DNA from: Alkalihalobacterium elongatum
Lineage (GTDB): Bacteria > Bacillota > Bacilli > Bacillales > Bacillaceae_F
Assembly (NCBI RefSeq): GCF_019024285.1
Contig: NZ_WMKZ01000017.1
Location: 24,362 to 88,361 of the forward strand
DNA: 64,000 bases
Direction of reading: 5' to 3'
Below, one piece after another: positions 15,849 through 24,540 of the stretch. A program made the translations under genes and the position numbers. The notes under the pieces were generated by a model. It had not been told where the DNA came from, did no database searches, and was given only the letters and a program-made list of their open reading frames with translations. Within the stretch, counting starts at the first letter, position 1. Every line of letters begins with the position of its first letter.

Positions 15849-16976
15849 TTAAATAGGTACTTCGATTAGAATAGCTGTACCTACATTAATTTTTGACTGA
15901 ATGGTCATTGCGCCTTTTAGCATATTGACCCGCTCTTTCATTCCAAGCAAGCCAAAGGACCCTTCTTTTTTTACAGATTGGTCAAAGCCTTTTCCATCGT
16001 CCTTAACTATTATTATAACCTTGTTTAGCTTAATTTCAATTTTTACTTGGACCTCTTTTGGTTCTGCATGCTTATAGGCATTTTGAACTGCTTCTTGAAC
16101 TAAGCGAAATAAGGCAACTTCAAGCCTCGGCTGTAAACGACGTTCTTTTCCAATATTACTAAACCTAATGGCTATTCCTGTACGTTCTTCAAACGTTTTT
16201 AGGTATTTAGAAAGAGTAGGTATTAATCCTAAATCGTCGAGTGCCATAGGTCTCAAATCATAAATAATTCTCCGGACCTCTGATAGGGAGGATTTCACCA
16301 TTTGCCGTAAATCTCGTATCTCAACTAAAGCAGCGTCGATTCCTTTATCTTGGTATGTGCGTTCAATTAATTCGGAGCGAAGCATGACATTGGCTAGCAT
16401 TTGGGCTGGTCCATCATGAATTTCTCGAGAAAGTCTGCGACGCTCTTCCTCTTGAGCTTCAATGATCTTCAATCCAAACTCTTGCTTCTCTTTTGCTTCT
16501 TCTAATTGTTCGCCTAATTGTTGAATGTCACTGGATAAAAAGTTATAAACGACTGACATTTGGCCTACTAATCGTTCAGCTCGCTCTACGGTCTCTCTTA
16601 GGGAAACCAAGCGGCGCTCGATCGAGTCTCGCCTTTCTCGTAAACGCATTTCCTCTTGTTGTAAAACGGCTAACTTCACTTGAAATTCATTGGCCGTTTC
16701 ATAGGCTGCTTTTACTTCTTCTTTACTATATTTATTAAAATTCTTACTCACTTCAGCAAGACGATTTCTCGAAAAACGTGCATGTAGCTGCGTTCGGTCA
16801 TTCTGTTCAATGACTTGGGCAACTTTTATACGGATTTCTCTTAATTCTTCATTTAAGATTGAAAACTCTTTTCGAGATTGTTCACCAATTCGAAAGACTT
16901 GTTCACGACTCTCGTCGACCGTCTCAATCGTTTTCTTAATTATGACCTCTAATTCTGTTTGTGCCAATGCGCCCAC
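15849..16976 (-). CDS. degS: DegS sensor histidine kinase
   Basis: A cytoplasmic HisKA_3-type kinase that phosphorylates DegU. The N-terminal half is a coiled-coil sensor (GEQSRKEFSILNEELREI). The phospho-acceptor His lies in RRLSREIHDGPAQMLANVML, followed by the HATPase region (ALFRLVQEAVQNAYKHAEP, DDGKGFD, GSFGLLGMKERV). The open frame extends to 17081, but family length and the sequence VGALAQTELEVIIKK point to the GTG at 16976; TTG 16967 is also possible. No membrane segment is present, in keeping with DegS. It is divergent from yvyE. Confidence 0.95.
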   Translation of the reverse strand: MGALAQTELEVIIKKTIETVDESREQVFRIGEQSRKEFSILNEELREIRIKVAQVIEQNDRTQLHARFSRNRLAEVSKNFNKYSKEEVKAAYETANEFQVKLAVLQQEEMRLRERRDSIERRLVSLRETVERAERLVGQMSVVYNFLSSDIQQLGEQLEEAKEKQEFGLKIIEAQEEERRRLSREIHDGPAQMLANVMLRSELIERTYQDKGIDAALVEIRDLRQMVKSSLSEVRRIIYDLRPMALDDLGLIPTLSKYLKTFEERTGIAIRFSNIGKERRLQPRLEVALFRLVQEAVQNAYKHAEPKEVQVKIEIKLNKVIIIVKDDGKGFDQSVKKEGSFGLLGMKERVNMLKGAMTIQSKINVGTAILIEVPI

Positions 16977-17269
16977 CAACCTTAAATTATCTAACAACAG
17001 TAATTTGAGAGTAATTAGTCTTTCATATATTATGACACGGATTAGTTCTTCATTATATATGATCATTTTACCATAACTCACCTAAAGGTTAGGGACAAAA
17101 TTAGCTTACCATTCTAATATTACAGTACTGTTTCGACGATGTGTAAAACTGTGGTATGATTTTTAGACAATATATACCATACATTAGGCTGCAGGTGTGA
17201 AAATACATAATACTTTGCGGAAAAATCAATAGCCAACTTAAACATAATGAATATAAAGGTGGGGTTCCA

Positions 17270-17905
17270 TTGTTACTATCCTATTTGACTGTCAAAGGTT
17301 ATGGGGAACACGAGATCAATATTCAACGTTCCCGATTTATTACTTACATTGATCGAGCAACAACAGAAGAGGAAGCTCTTCAATTTATAGATAAAATAAA
17401 GAAAAAACATTGGGACGCAACCCATAACTGCTCGGCTTATCTCATTGGCGAAAACGATGAAATTCAAAAAGCAAACGATGATGGCGAACCAAGTGGGACT
17501 GCTGGTGTTCCTATGCTTGAAGTGCTTAAAAAACGCGGTTCAAAGGATACTGTAGTCGTTATTACTCGCTACTTTGGTGGGATTAAACTCGGCGCAGGAG
17601 GCTTAATTCGGGCCTACGGAAGTGCCACGAGCGAAGGTCTAAACGCTGTTGGCATTGTGGAACGTAAATTAATGCAAGTCATTCATACGACCATCGATTA
17701 TCATTGGCTCGGAAAAGTCGAAAATGAACTTCGTCAATCCCCCTACATTTTAAAAGAGATTAATTACCTTGAACAAGTTGAAGTGCAAGCCTATGTTGAA
17801 AAACAACAGACCGACTCATTTATTGATTGGATGACCAACTTAACGAGCGGCCAAGCCTCTATTTCAACAGGAGACGTAGAATACCTTGAACAAGACCGTG
17901 ACTAA
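17270..17905 (+). CDS. yvyE: YigZ/YvyE (IMPACT) family protein
   Basis: A 211-residue protein of the UPF0029/IMPACT family. The N-terminal domain carries RSRFITYIDRATTEEEA, HNCSAYLIGEN, NDDGEPSGTAGVPML and TRYFGGIKLGAGGLIRAYG, all family hallmarks. A C-terminal DUF1949-like ferredoxin fold follows. The family is implicated in translation-related regulation, but its bacterial role is unsettled. The start is TTG with AAAGGTGGGG upstream. It is divergent from degS and the first plus-strand gene in the window, as in B. subtilis. A hairpin (about 17904-17931) without a T tract follows. Confidence 0.95.
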   Translation: MLLSYLTVKGYGEHEINIQRSRFITYIDRATTEEEALQFIDKIKKKHWDATHNCSAYLIGENDEIQKANDDGEPSGTAGVPMLEVLKKRGSKDTVVVITRYFGGIKLGAGGLIRAYGSATSEGLNAVGIVERKLMQVIHTTIDYHWLGKVENELRQSPYILKEINYLEQVEVQAYVEKQQTDSFIDWMTNLTSGQASISTGDVEYLEQDRD

Positions 17906-18163
17906 AGTCGTTATTGTTCGACAATAACTTTACGGAATTTGTCTCATGCGATAAGATAACTTTAATACTAAATTATTCCTTCATAACTACTATTAACCAC
18001 TTTTAACCATACCTTCATCAGACTTTAGTCTTGCATATAGACGAGTTGTCTGATTACACAAAAGTTCACAGCGCAGGCAAGCACTTCTTTTCTTATACCA
18101 TGAAGGCATTTCTCCCTGCCTGTGAATTGCACATAACTCCAGTTTTGAAAGGAGGTCTATGGA

Positions 18164-18277
18164 ATGAAAGATGTGAAATGGGGATCCCCTGTCAGTATTG
18201 CTTGCCTGGGAATTTTTCTCGGTGGATTAGGTATTTTTCTCGACACGATTTGGAAGTATTTTCTTAGTTTTGGATAA
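18164..18277 (+). CDS. 37-residue small membrane protein
   Basis: An ATG preceded by AAAGGAGGTC opens a 37-codon frame starting MKDVKWGSPVSIACL. Its centre is a hydrophobic glycine-rich helix (LGIFLGGLGIFLDTIW), ending KYFLSFG. It is probably a single-pass micropeptide; I do not recognise it. The leader holds two stem-loops (ATCAGAC/GTCTGAT at about 18017-18053, and TTCACAG/CTGTGAA at about 18064-18126), which may regulate it. Support is the strong ribosome-binding site and hydrophobic pattern only. Confidence 0.65.
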   Translation: MKDVKWGSPVSIACLGIFLGGLGIFLDTIWKYFLSFG

Positions 18278-18556
18278 TGATAGATACATATTTGAAAGCG
18301 GAAGGATGCGCTGTTCGATCAGCAGTCTGTAATAGGACCCAGAGGTCGCTATTTTAACACTGATGATGCATCTACGGTGACATAAACAATTGGCTTGCCA
18401 ACACATAGCTCCTAACCTTCACTTCACTTGCACTAACTAAGGCTAAACAACCTCGTACAGATAGCGCTCCAGCTATAACATAACTATGGCACTGGTTAGC
18501 AAGCGGGTTAGCAGAGATAACATCTAAACTAAAAAAATAAAAAAAGACACCCCACA

Positions 18557-18576
18557 TTGTTCAATATATTGAACAA
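18557..18576. promoter_or_regulatory. Perfect 20-bp palindrome upstream of the amidase gene, possible operator
   Basis: TTGTTCAATATATTGAACAA is a perfect 20-base palindrome ending 63 bases before the amidase ATG. Its dyad symmetry fits a dimeric repressor site. The upstream 18278-18556 stretch holds no gene I can support. Confidence 0.5.
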
Positions 18577-18639
18577 AACTATCAATCTTTTAAAAATTTT
18601 TAAGAGTCTCTAAAAAATTTTAATAGGAGAGAAACATCT

Positions 18640-20802
18640 ATGGTTAGAAGTAAATGGGCGATCGTATGTTTATGTATTATTCTACTCTCTAGTTTTTACA
18701 TTGGTTACGATAAACATACAAGTGCAAATCAAAGTCAAATCATTGCTACTGGAACCGTTCAAGCTAGTTCACTGAATGTAAGACAAACTCCGACTACTTC
18801 TGGAACTCGCGTCGCCAGCCTAACTCAAGGGGCAACCATTTCTATCTATGAAACGGGTGTTAATGGCAACTGGCTGAAAATTAAAATGAACAATCAATGG
18901 GCTTATGTCCATGGGGATTATGTTCGGGTCACTCCTGTTAGCAACTCGTCAAATAACTCAAACAGTAATTCGGGTTCTATCATTGCAACAGGTACGGTCA
19001 ATGTGAACTCATTAAATGTTCGTCAATCTCCTTCAACCACTAGCGCTCGTGTAGGAAGTCTTTCACGCGGAGCTTCTGTGTCGATCTACGAAATGGGAAT
19101 TAGCGGAAACTGGCTGAAAATTAGAGTAAATAATCAATGGGCCTACGTCCATGGGGATTTCATAACAATTACGGGAAACAATAATAGCAGCTCAAATAAT
19201 AATAGTAATAATAACAATAGTAGTTCTAGTTCAATCATTGCAACAGGTGCCGTTAATGTAAATTCGTTGAACGTCCGCCGAACGGCATCGGCTACAGGCA
19301 CTCGTGTCGGGAGTCTTTCTCGAGGGACGACCATTCAAATCTACGAGCGCAACGTCAATGGTGGCTGGCTGAAAATTAAAATGAACAATCAATGGGCCTT
19401 TGTCCACGGTGATTATGTGACCATTAGCTCAAACAATCAAAGTAACAGCGGCTCTTCTTCAAATAATTCAAGCTCAAATGCTTCGAACACCATTATTGCA
19501 ACTGGGACAGTTAATGTGAACTCACTTAACGTCAGACAAACGGCTGCAACTTCAGGAACTCGTGTAGGTAGCCTTGCCCGCGGAGCAACGGTTTCTATTT
19601 ATGAGCGAAACGTGAATGGCAACTGGCTCAAGATTAAAATGAACAATCAATGGGCTTACGTTCATGGTGACTATATAACAGTGACTGTGAGCAACAATAA
19701 TCAAAATAATAATAGTGGTTCCTCAAACAATAGTAATAACAATAACAGCAATACGGTCATAGCGACAGGTACAGTAAATGTCAACTTACTTAATGTCCGT
19801 CAAACAGCCTCGGCTTCTGGAACTCGAGTCGGATCTCTTAATCGCGGGGCGACCGTTTCTATTTATGAGCAAAACGTCAATGGTGGTTGGCTGAAAATTA
19901 AACTAAATAACCAATGGGCTTACGTTCATGGTGACTATGTAACGATTAGCTCAAGTAATAGTAATAGTGGTAATTCTTCAAATAATAGCAGTAATTCGAA
20001 TAGCATTGTGACAACGGGTGCAGTTAATGTTACAACTCTCAATGTTAGACAAACGCCATCAACATCAGGAACTCGAGTCGGTGCATTAGCTCGTGGTGCA
20101 TCTGTATCGATTTACGAGACAAACGTAAACGGCAACTGGTTAAAAATTAAACATAATAATCAGTGGGCATACATCCATGGCGATCATGTAACAGTGACCG
20201 TTAATAACAATAGTCAAACGAGTAGTGGATCCACTAATAATCGTGTCCCTTCTAATGCGTTAGCTGGAAAAACGATTGTCATTGACGCAGGCCATGGTGG
20301 GAATGACCCAGGTGCAGTTGCTAACGGGTTAAGAGAAAAGGACGTGGTACTTCGTGTCTCATTAGCTCTTCAAAAGAAACTTGAAGCAGCAGGAGCAAAT
20401 GTCGTGATGACGCGAACAACCGATACATTCGTGTCTGTTAACTCTCGATTTGATATCGCTAACCGAGCAAATGGACATTCCTTTGTTAGTATTCATACAA
20501 ATTCTTTATCTAATTCACAAGCACACGGTACAGAAACATTCTGGAACCGATCAAACCAGCATGCTGAAAGCCAAAAGCTCGCACAAGTCGCTCAAAAGCA
20601 TCTGGTCCAACAGTTAAAAACGCGTGACCGTGGCGTCAAAGAAGGAAACTTCGGGGTCGTACGTTACACGAAAATTCCAAGTATCCTCGTTGAACTAGGC
20701 TTTATCACAAATCCAAGTGACGCAGCGATGATGAAGCAAGACCGCTTCTACGAAGACGCATCAGAAGCACTCCTAAACGCACTAATCGAATTCCATAAAT
20801 AA
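18640..20802 (+). CDS. Secreted N-acetylmuramoyl-L-alanine amidase with six SH3b repeats
   Basis: A 720-residue cell-wall hydrolase. A signal peptide or anchor (residues 1-30) is followed by six SH3b domains with the repeated core VNSLNVRQ-x-GTRVGSL and NWLKIKMNNQWAYVHGDY, separated by Asn/Ser-rich linkers. SH3b domains bind peptidoglycan. From about residue 540 comes an Amidase_3 domain with the zinc and catalytic residues in IVIDAGHGGNDPGA, REKDVVLRV, SIHTNS and ILVELGFITN. It cleaves the MurNAc-L-Ala bond. The linkers are low-complexity AAY/AGY codon repeats prone to length change. AGGAGAG precedes the ATG. A palindromic repeat hairpin follows the stop. Confidence 0.95.
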   Translation: MVRSKWAIVCLCIILLSSFYIGYDKHTSANQSQIIATGTVQASSLNVRQTPTTSGTRVASLTQGATISIYETGVNGNWLKIKMNNQWAYVHGDYVRVTPVSNSSNNSNSNSGSIIATGTVNVNSLNVRQSPSTTSARVGSLSRGASVSIYEMGISGNWLKIRVNNQWAYVHGDFITITGNNNSSSNNNSNNNNSSSSSIIATGAVNVNSLNVRRTASATGTRVGSLSRGTTIQIYERNVNGGWLKIKMNNQWAFVHGDYVTISSNNQSNSGSSSNNSSSNASNTIIATGTVNVNSLNVRQTAATSGTRVGSLARGATVSIYERNVNGNWLKIKMNNQWAYVHGDYITVTVSNNNQNNNSGSSNNSNNNNSNTVIATGTVNVNLLNVRQTASASGTRVGSLNRGATVSIYEQNVNGGWLKIKLNNQWAYVHGDYVTISSSNSNSGNSSNNSSNSNSIVTTGAVNVTTLNVRQTPSTSGTRVGALARGASVSIYETNVNGNWLKIKHNNQWAYIHGDHVTVTVNNNSQTSSGSTNNRVPSNALAGKTIVIDAGHGGNDPGAVANGLREKDVVLRVSLALQKKLEAAGANVVMTRTTDTFVSVNSRFDIANRANGHSFVSIHTNSLSNSQAHGTETFWNRSNQHAESQKLAQVAQKHLVQQLKTRDRGVKEGNFGVVRYTKIPSILVELGFITNPSDAAMMKQDRFYEDASEALLNALIEFHK

Positions 20803-20810
20803 AAATAATT

Positions 20811-20858
20811 GGTGCCAGGCACCTTTAACGCTTTATTATGTTAAAGGTGCCTGGCACC
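20811..20858. repeat. Palindromic GGTGCCAGGCACC dispersed repeat, copy 2 (after the amidase gene)
   Basis: A perfect 19-bp inverted repeat with a 10-base loop immediately after the amidase stop. It shares the GGTGCCAGGCACC arm with the copies at 5826 and 22351 and probably acts as the gene's 3' hairpin. Confidence 0.85.
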
Positions 20859-20927
20859 GTTATATTTACAATTCTTTAGGGAAACCTATTTCATGAAAGC
20901 AGTATTTACATTGAGGAGGTTTCCATC

Positions 20928-21050
20928 ATGAAAAAAGAACTAGAACAAGCCGTAGAGCACGCTAATGCAGAAAACCCTACTTCTCGTGCTGGAGGAAAAC
21001 CGAGCACATCAAAAAAAGAAAAAATGCGTAAATCGAACAAACATAACTAA
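20928..21050 (+). CDS. 40-residue basic hydrophilic protein
   Basis: The ATG is preceded by GAGGAGGT at ideal distance. The product is highly charged and disordered-looking, starting MKKELEQAVEHANAENP and ending with a Lys-rich tail (STSKKEKMRKSNKHN). There is no hydrophobic segment, so it is cytoplasmic. Its size and composition recall small Bacillaceae proteins of unknown function; I cannot name it. A 13-bp hairpin at 21103-21145 may terminate the transcript. Confidence 0.7.
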   Translation: MKKELEQAVEHANAENPTSRAGGKPSTSKKEKMRKSNKHN

Positions 21051-21102
21051 TTGGTACTTTTAGCAACAATGGACGCTAGATAGTGCTCCTTTCTTTTTAG
21101 TG

Positions 21103-21145
21103 AGGAAGGCTTATGCTCATCGAAGCAAAGCACATAAGTCTTCCT
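21103..21145 (+). terminator. Hairpin downstream of the 40-residue gene
   Basis: AGGAAGGCTTATG pairs with CATAAGTCTTCCT (one G-U pair, 17-base loop). Only a short T-rich stretch follows. The stretch 21146-21557 shows no further gene. Confidence 0.55.
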
Positions 21146-21557
21146 TGTATTCGTTTTGAAAACTTTTTTGGGGAATAAATTCTAGCATTACTTGACCCCT
21201 CTTTAGACTTAGCTTTTATCACATAATAATTTACATATTGCGTATAATGTCTTTCCTCCATTGGCACCATTTCATTTAAATGACTGCACCTTTCTAGCTA
21301 AGTTATACACGCCCCATTCTCCAGAAAACCATCTAATTTCTCTACAACACGGTTCAATAGTACTGTTACCCCACACTATGACCACCAATAATTATTTGAA
21401 TATTTGTATATTTTATCCTATATGTACCACCAATCTATAAAAATTTCAAAATTTAGTAAAAAAATTGTTTAGTTTCTACTATTTGTATGGTAGAATAATG
21501 CTATATAACGAACGAGAAAAATGGAAAATCTAAATTACTAGATTTGAGGTGATAGAG

Positions 21558-21692
21558 ATGCCATTGTACCAATTGAAATCAATCTGGACACCACTATCTT
21601 TGATCGGAATTAAGGTGTTTAAGTCTGACGAAGGACAATTATTTATGAAAAATCGCAGAAACGAATTAAAAAGATTGAAATTATTCTTCTAA
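21558..21692 (+). CDS. 44-residue basic protein, function unknown
   Basis: The frame starts MPLYQLKSIWTPLSLIGI after a GAGGTGATAG Shine-Dalgarno and ends with a strongly basic stretch (MKNRRNELKRLKLFF). A perfect 9-bp terminator follows nine bases after the stop, which supports a real transcript. The N-terminal third is moderately hydrophobic, so membrane association is possible. No family recognised. Confidence 0.65.
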   Translation: MPLYQLKSIWTPLSLIGIKVFKSDEGQLFMKNRRNELKRLKLFF

Positions 21693-21701
21693 TTTCTATT
21701 G

Positions 21702-21730
21702 GACAATCCACTGTGGATTGTCTTTTCTTT
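21702..21730 (+). terminator. Terminator
   Basis: GACAATCCA pairs perfectly with TGGATTGTC across a 3-base loop and is followed by TTTTCTTTT. Confidence 0.9.
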
Positions 21731-21874
21731 TAACATAAAAATTTATTAATATATCGACTTCCCCACAGACGTTATCTTCCCTTTAAATTTTTCCAACCTC
21801 AGCCAATTTGTCCATACTAAATTACAAAGAACGTGAATATGATGGAATAAAACATCTAGACAAGGGGTTTTGGT

Positions 21875-22333
21875 ATGCTCAGAAGAAGAGAACTCCCACC
21901 ACAACTATTCATCATTATCCCTATTGCTTTAGTAGCAGTGATCATCTTATTATTGTGGCCATCTCAAGCCAATCAAGCGCAAAAAATTGTCAATGAGTTT
22001 TATAAATTAGAGCAGCAAGGTCGCTTTTCTTCTTCCTGGGAATTACTCCACCCTGAAATCCAAGGACGGTTTCCTAAGGCGAGCTATATTCAAGACAGGG
22101 CTCACGTTTTTATGAGTCATTTTGGGGCAGATACCTTTAAGTATTCTTTAAGCAGTCCAAGTAAGAAACGAAACTGGAAAATCACCAATGATGCAGAGCC
22201 AATTGATACGGTTTATAACATAACCGTGACGAAATCGTATCACGGAAAATACGGGAAGTTTTACTTCAAACAAGAGGTGTTCGTTGCTAGAGAAGAGCGG
22301 GAATGGAGATTATTGTGGGATTATAAAGATTAA
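21875..22333 (+). CDS. Membrane-anchored protein with an NTF2-like-looking exterior, function unknown
   Basis: A 152-residue protein with an N-terminal membrane anchor (LFIIIPIALVAVIILLLW, residues 10-28) and an extracytoplasmic domain. The domain begins AQKIVNEFYKLEQQGRFSSS and ends with EVFVAREEREWRLLWDY, a pattern common in NTF2-like or DUF4878-type domains. This resemblance is an impression of pattern. The ATG follows GGGGTTTTGGT. The gene stands alone and is closed by a palindromic repeat hairpin. Confidence 0.7.
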   Translation: MLRRRELPPQLFIIIPIALVAVIILLLWPSQANQAQKIVNEFYKLEQQGRFSSSWELLHPEIQGRFPKASYIQDRAHVFMSHFGADTFKYSLSSPSKKRNWKITNDAEPIDTVYNITVTKSYHGKYGKFYFKQEVFVAREEREWRLLWDYKD

Positions 22334-22350
22334 AATTAATTTATTAATAA

Positions 22351-22388
22351 TTGGTGCCAGGCACCACCTCAATGGTGCCTGGCACCAA
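22351..22388. repeat. Palindromic GGTGCCAGGCACC dispersed repeat, copy 3
   Basis: A perfect 16-bp inverted repeat with a 6-base loop between two convergent genes (ending at 22333 and 22415). It probably serves as a shared 3' hairpin. Confidence 0.85.
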
Positions 22389-22414
22389 ATTGTTGTTGTT
22401 GTTGATCTTTTTCA

Positions 22415-22801
22415 TCAATAATATGGATAGAAATACGGGTATGGATAAGGATATGGGTATGGTGGATAAGGATACGGTGGTGGGACGACGTACGGTAATA
22501 GCGCTAGTGCAGTTAATGCAGCCAGAGGAAATTGGCGTCGTCTAAAGCGTCTATACCTTCCTGGATAACCATAACCATATCCATATTGCCGGTCAAATGT
22601 TCCTTCTTCACCTTCTCGGTCCAGAACATCCTCGCCAACTAGTGCCGTTATGCTGTCCGCGCCAACGTCTTCAATAATTCCATCATAGTGTTGTCCATCT
22701 GTCGTTGAAAAGGTAACGTGGTAATACATGTGCTGCGTGCACTGCTCATGCATCGACGGTGTCTGGTCTGTGGAATAATATTCATGTCTTCCATCCGTCA
22801 T
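22415..22801 (-). CDS. Conserved-looking hypothetical with Pro/Tyr-rich tail
   Basis: About 128 residues. The N-terminal part has YYHVTFSTTDGQHYDGIIEDV and ITALVGEDVLDRE, a small beta-rich domain seen in hypothetical Bacillus proteins. A basic stretch (PGRYRRFRRRQFPL) and a hydrophobic segment (LAALTALALLPYVV) follow. The C-terminus is a run of Pro-Tyr dipeptides. The layout suggests a membrane or spore/coat-associated protein, but that is inference. The frame opens at GTG 22813; ATG 22801 is the more usual spacing from GGAG. I do not recognise a named family. Confidence 0.65.
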   Translation of the reverse strand: MTDGRHEYYSTDQTPSMHEQCTQHMYYHVTFSTTDGQHYDGIIEDVGADSITALVGEDVLDREGEEGTFDRQYGYGYGYPGRYRRFRRRQFPLAALTALALLPYVVPPPYPYPPYPYPYPYPYFYPYY

Positions 22802-22899
22802 GGTGTACACCAACTCCTTTCATCACCATACTATTCACTAAATGATTATCCAATTCCAATATATTCTTACATCCACAACATCATACGATCAGGATCGTT

Positions 22900-23106
22900 T
22901 TACATTCTCATATTTATCAAAACAAAAAAAGCTACAAAACCGCCCATTGGCGATCTTGTAGCTTCTTTTTTATTCCCTTTACTGTCAACTAATGTACGTA
23001 AGTGCTGTTCAATATCTTTCATTAGGTCCTTTAATTCAATGCCATCTTTTTCGCCTTTTTCATACGCTTCTAACAAAATTGGAAGTAACGGATTGGGTTG
23101 TGACAT
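22900..23106 (-). CDS. Small acidic protein whose reading frame runs through its own terminator
   Basis: A 68-residue frame starting MSQPNPLLPILLEAYEKGEK with AGGAGA at the right spacing. Residues 1-45 form an amphipathic acidic helical protein (IELKDLMKDIEQHLRTLVDS). The last 22 codons lie inside and beyond a strong intrinsic terminator (hairpin 22931-22962, T tract 22930-22924). RNAs ending at that T tract would lack a stop codon. Either the original stop was lost by a frameshift near the end, or the gene makes non-stop mRNA on purpose. It lies just downstream of the SGNH-like gene, probably in one operon. Function unknown. Confidence 0.65.
   Translation of the reverse strand: MSQPNPLLPILLEAYEKGEKDGIELKDLMKDIEQHLRTLVDSKGNKKEATRSPMGGFVAFFVLINMRM
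22924..22962 (-). terminator. Intrinsic terminator overlapping the 3' end of the preceding frame
   Basis: GCTACAA pairs with TTGTAGC, with an inner CGCC/GGCG extension, followed by seven T residues on the minus strand. It sits inside the reading frame that ends at 22900. Confidence 0.85.
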
Positions 23107-23123
23107 TTGTTAAGTCTCCTAGT

Positions 23124-23930
23124 CTATTTTTCCCCTACAAAAAACTCTTTCCAAACACTTGCCCAGATTTCATGTCCTTTTTGATTAGCTCGTAAATTTT
23201 CTACATAGTTATTGATTTCCTCATCGGTAATATCAGGCCATGCCTCCCAATGGTCTACATACATATATTCATTTTTTAGAGCAAAATCTTTTAATTCCTT
23301 AACTTGCTGTAAGTAATATCTCGGCTGAAAAACTGGGTTTGGCGGTTGTAAAATGATCAAGGCTTCAGGAGATTCAGCTATTATATCTGCCAGGATAGTT
23401 GTAATATTCGGTAAGGAGACATTCATTCTTATAAGTTCGCTGTTATCATTCAAAATAAAAGGTTCCATAATTAGAACATCTGGTTGAAAATGAACAACGT
23501 CTTCATGTAATCCCTCATTAACGACCTCGGATGTCGTTCGATTACCTACCTCAAAAACTTGAATATCTACCATCTCATTGGGATATGTATTTTCGATTTC
23601 CTTTACGACGATGTCGACCGACGAAGTCTCAATTTGATCGCTACCCGACATAGCCTCCGAACCGAAAATGGCGATACGTAAACTCTCATTATGTTCTATA
23701 GCAATCTGTAATTTTTCTTTGAATTCCTCGTTAATCCCCTCGATTGCTTCTAGGTTAAATACACCTCGTTCATTCTGAATGTTATTGTTAACCTTGGGAC
23801 TTGTTGCTAGAGTCATAGTCGAATTCGCCTCTTCAGCAATTCCACTTAACTTTTGATCATACTGTACTTTTCCGTAAGCTAATAAGCCAATACAAAGTAT
23901 AATCATCAATACAAACATAACATTTTTCAT
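23124..23930 (-). CDS. Membrane-anchored SGNH/GDSL hydrolase-like protein
   Basis: A protein of about 268 residues with an N-terminal membrane segment (MFVLMIILCIGLLAYG) and an extracytoplasmic alpha/beta domain. LRIAIFGSEAMSGSDQ could be the nucleophile block, VLIMEPFILNDNSE the oxyanion block, and NQKGHEIWASVWKEF near the C-terminus the His block of SGNH esterases. The motifs are divergent: the usual GDS is GSE here. The fold is plausible but activity is not proven. AAGGAG supports ATG 23930 rather than the upstream start at 23957. A small acidic protein gene follows. Confidence 0.7.
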   Translation of the reverse strand: MKNVMFVLMIILCIGLLAYGKVQYDQKLSGIAEEANSTMTLATSPKVNNNIQNERGVFNLEAIEGINEEFKEKLQIAIEHNESLRIAIFGSEAMSGSDQIETSSVDIVVKEIENTYPNEMVDIQVFEVGNRTTSEVVNEGLHEDVVHFQPDVLIMEPFILNDNSELIRMNVSLPNITTILADIIAESPEALIILQPPNPVFQPRYYLQQVKELKDFALKNEYMYVDHWEAWPDITDEEINNYVENLRANQKGHEIWASVWKEFFVGEK

Positions 23931-24154
23931 AAAAAACTCCTTACATAAATAATCCAAGTCTATTATAACTATTTTCTTACCAAACGTATATAAACTTTGG
24001 GACTTTTTATCAAAATTTCATGTTATTTGTCTCTTTGTTATCGAAATCCATTATATATACACAGGATCATCTTCCTATGGCTTTTCTCTTTTAATTGCTG
24101 TATCAACTAGGTTGTTTCTGAGTTGGTAGGCTGCCCTTGTTCTCCCGTCGAATT

Positions 24155-24490
24155 TTCCAAACTGCTTACTATTCGTGCGCGAAACGCTCTTCTTTCGTTC
24201 CTTCATTCTCCTAATTTGCCTTTCGCGGACACGATCTCTTCCTTTCATTCCCGCATTCTCCTAATTTTTCCCTCCCACGGGAACGATCCACCCCTTTCGT
24301 TCCCGCCTTCTCCTAATTCTTTCCTCCCACGGGCACGATCCTCTCGCTTTCGTTCCCTTATTCTCCTAATTCTTTCCTCTCTCGGGCACGATCCACCCTC
24401 TTTCGTTCCCGCTTTCTCCTAATTCTTTCCTCTCGCGGGCACGATCCTCTCGCTTTCATTCCCGTATTCTCCTAATTTTCCCCTCTCCCT
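24155..24490. repeat. Intergenic tandem repeat array 3 (~53-bp unit, about 6-7 copies)
   Basis: Degenerate units with the plus-strand core CGGGCACGATCC, then CTTTCGTTCCC, then TTCTCCTAATTCTTTCCTC, between two divergent genes. The arms CGGGCACGA and TCGTTCCCG are inverted, so each unit can fold. It shares size, C/T-rich character and the CGGG start with the other four arrays but is the most diverged. No gene lies in 23958-24540. Confidence 0.8.
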
Positions 24491-24540
24491 ATTAATCTCT
24501 TTATAAATACTCCCCCCTCCACGTCTTAAATCTCCAGATC

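Noticed and set aside
18017..18126. A riboswitch ahead of the 37-residue gene
   Set aside because: Two stem-loops are present, but the c-di-GMP, preQ1 and T-box landmarks I looked for are absent; left as an unassigned structured leader.
18372..18557. A 61-codon minus-strand frame upstream of the amidase gene
   Set aside because: No ribosome-binding site, unusual composition, and it overlaps the probable control region of the amidase gene.
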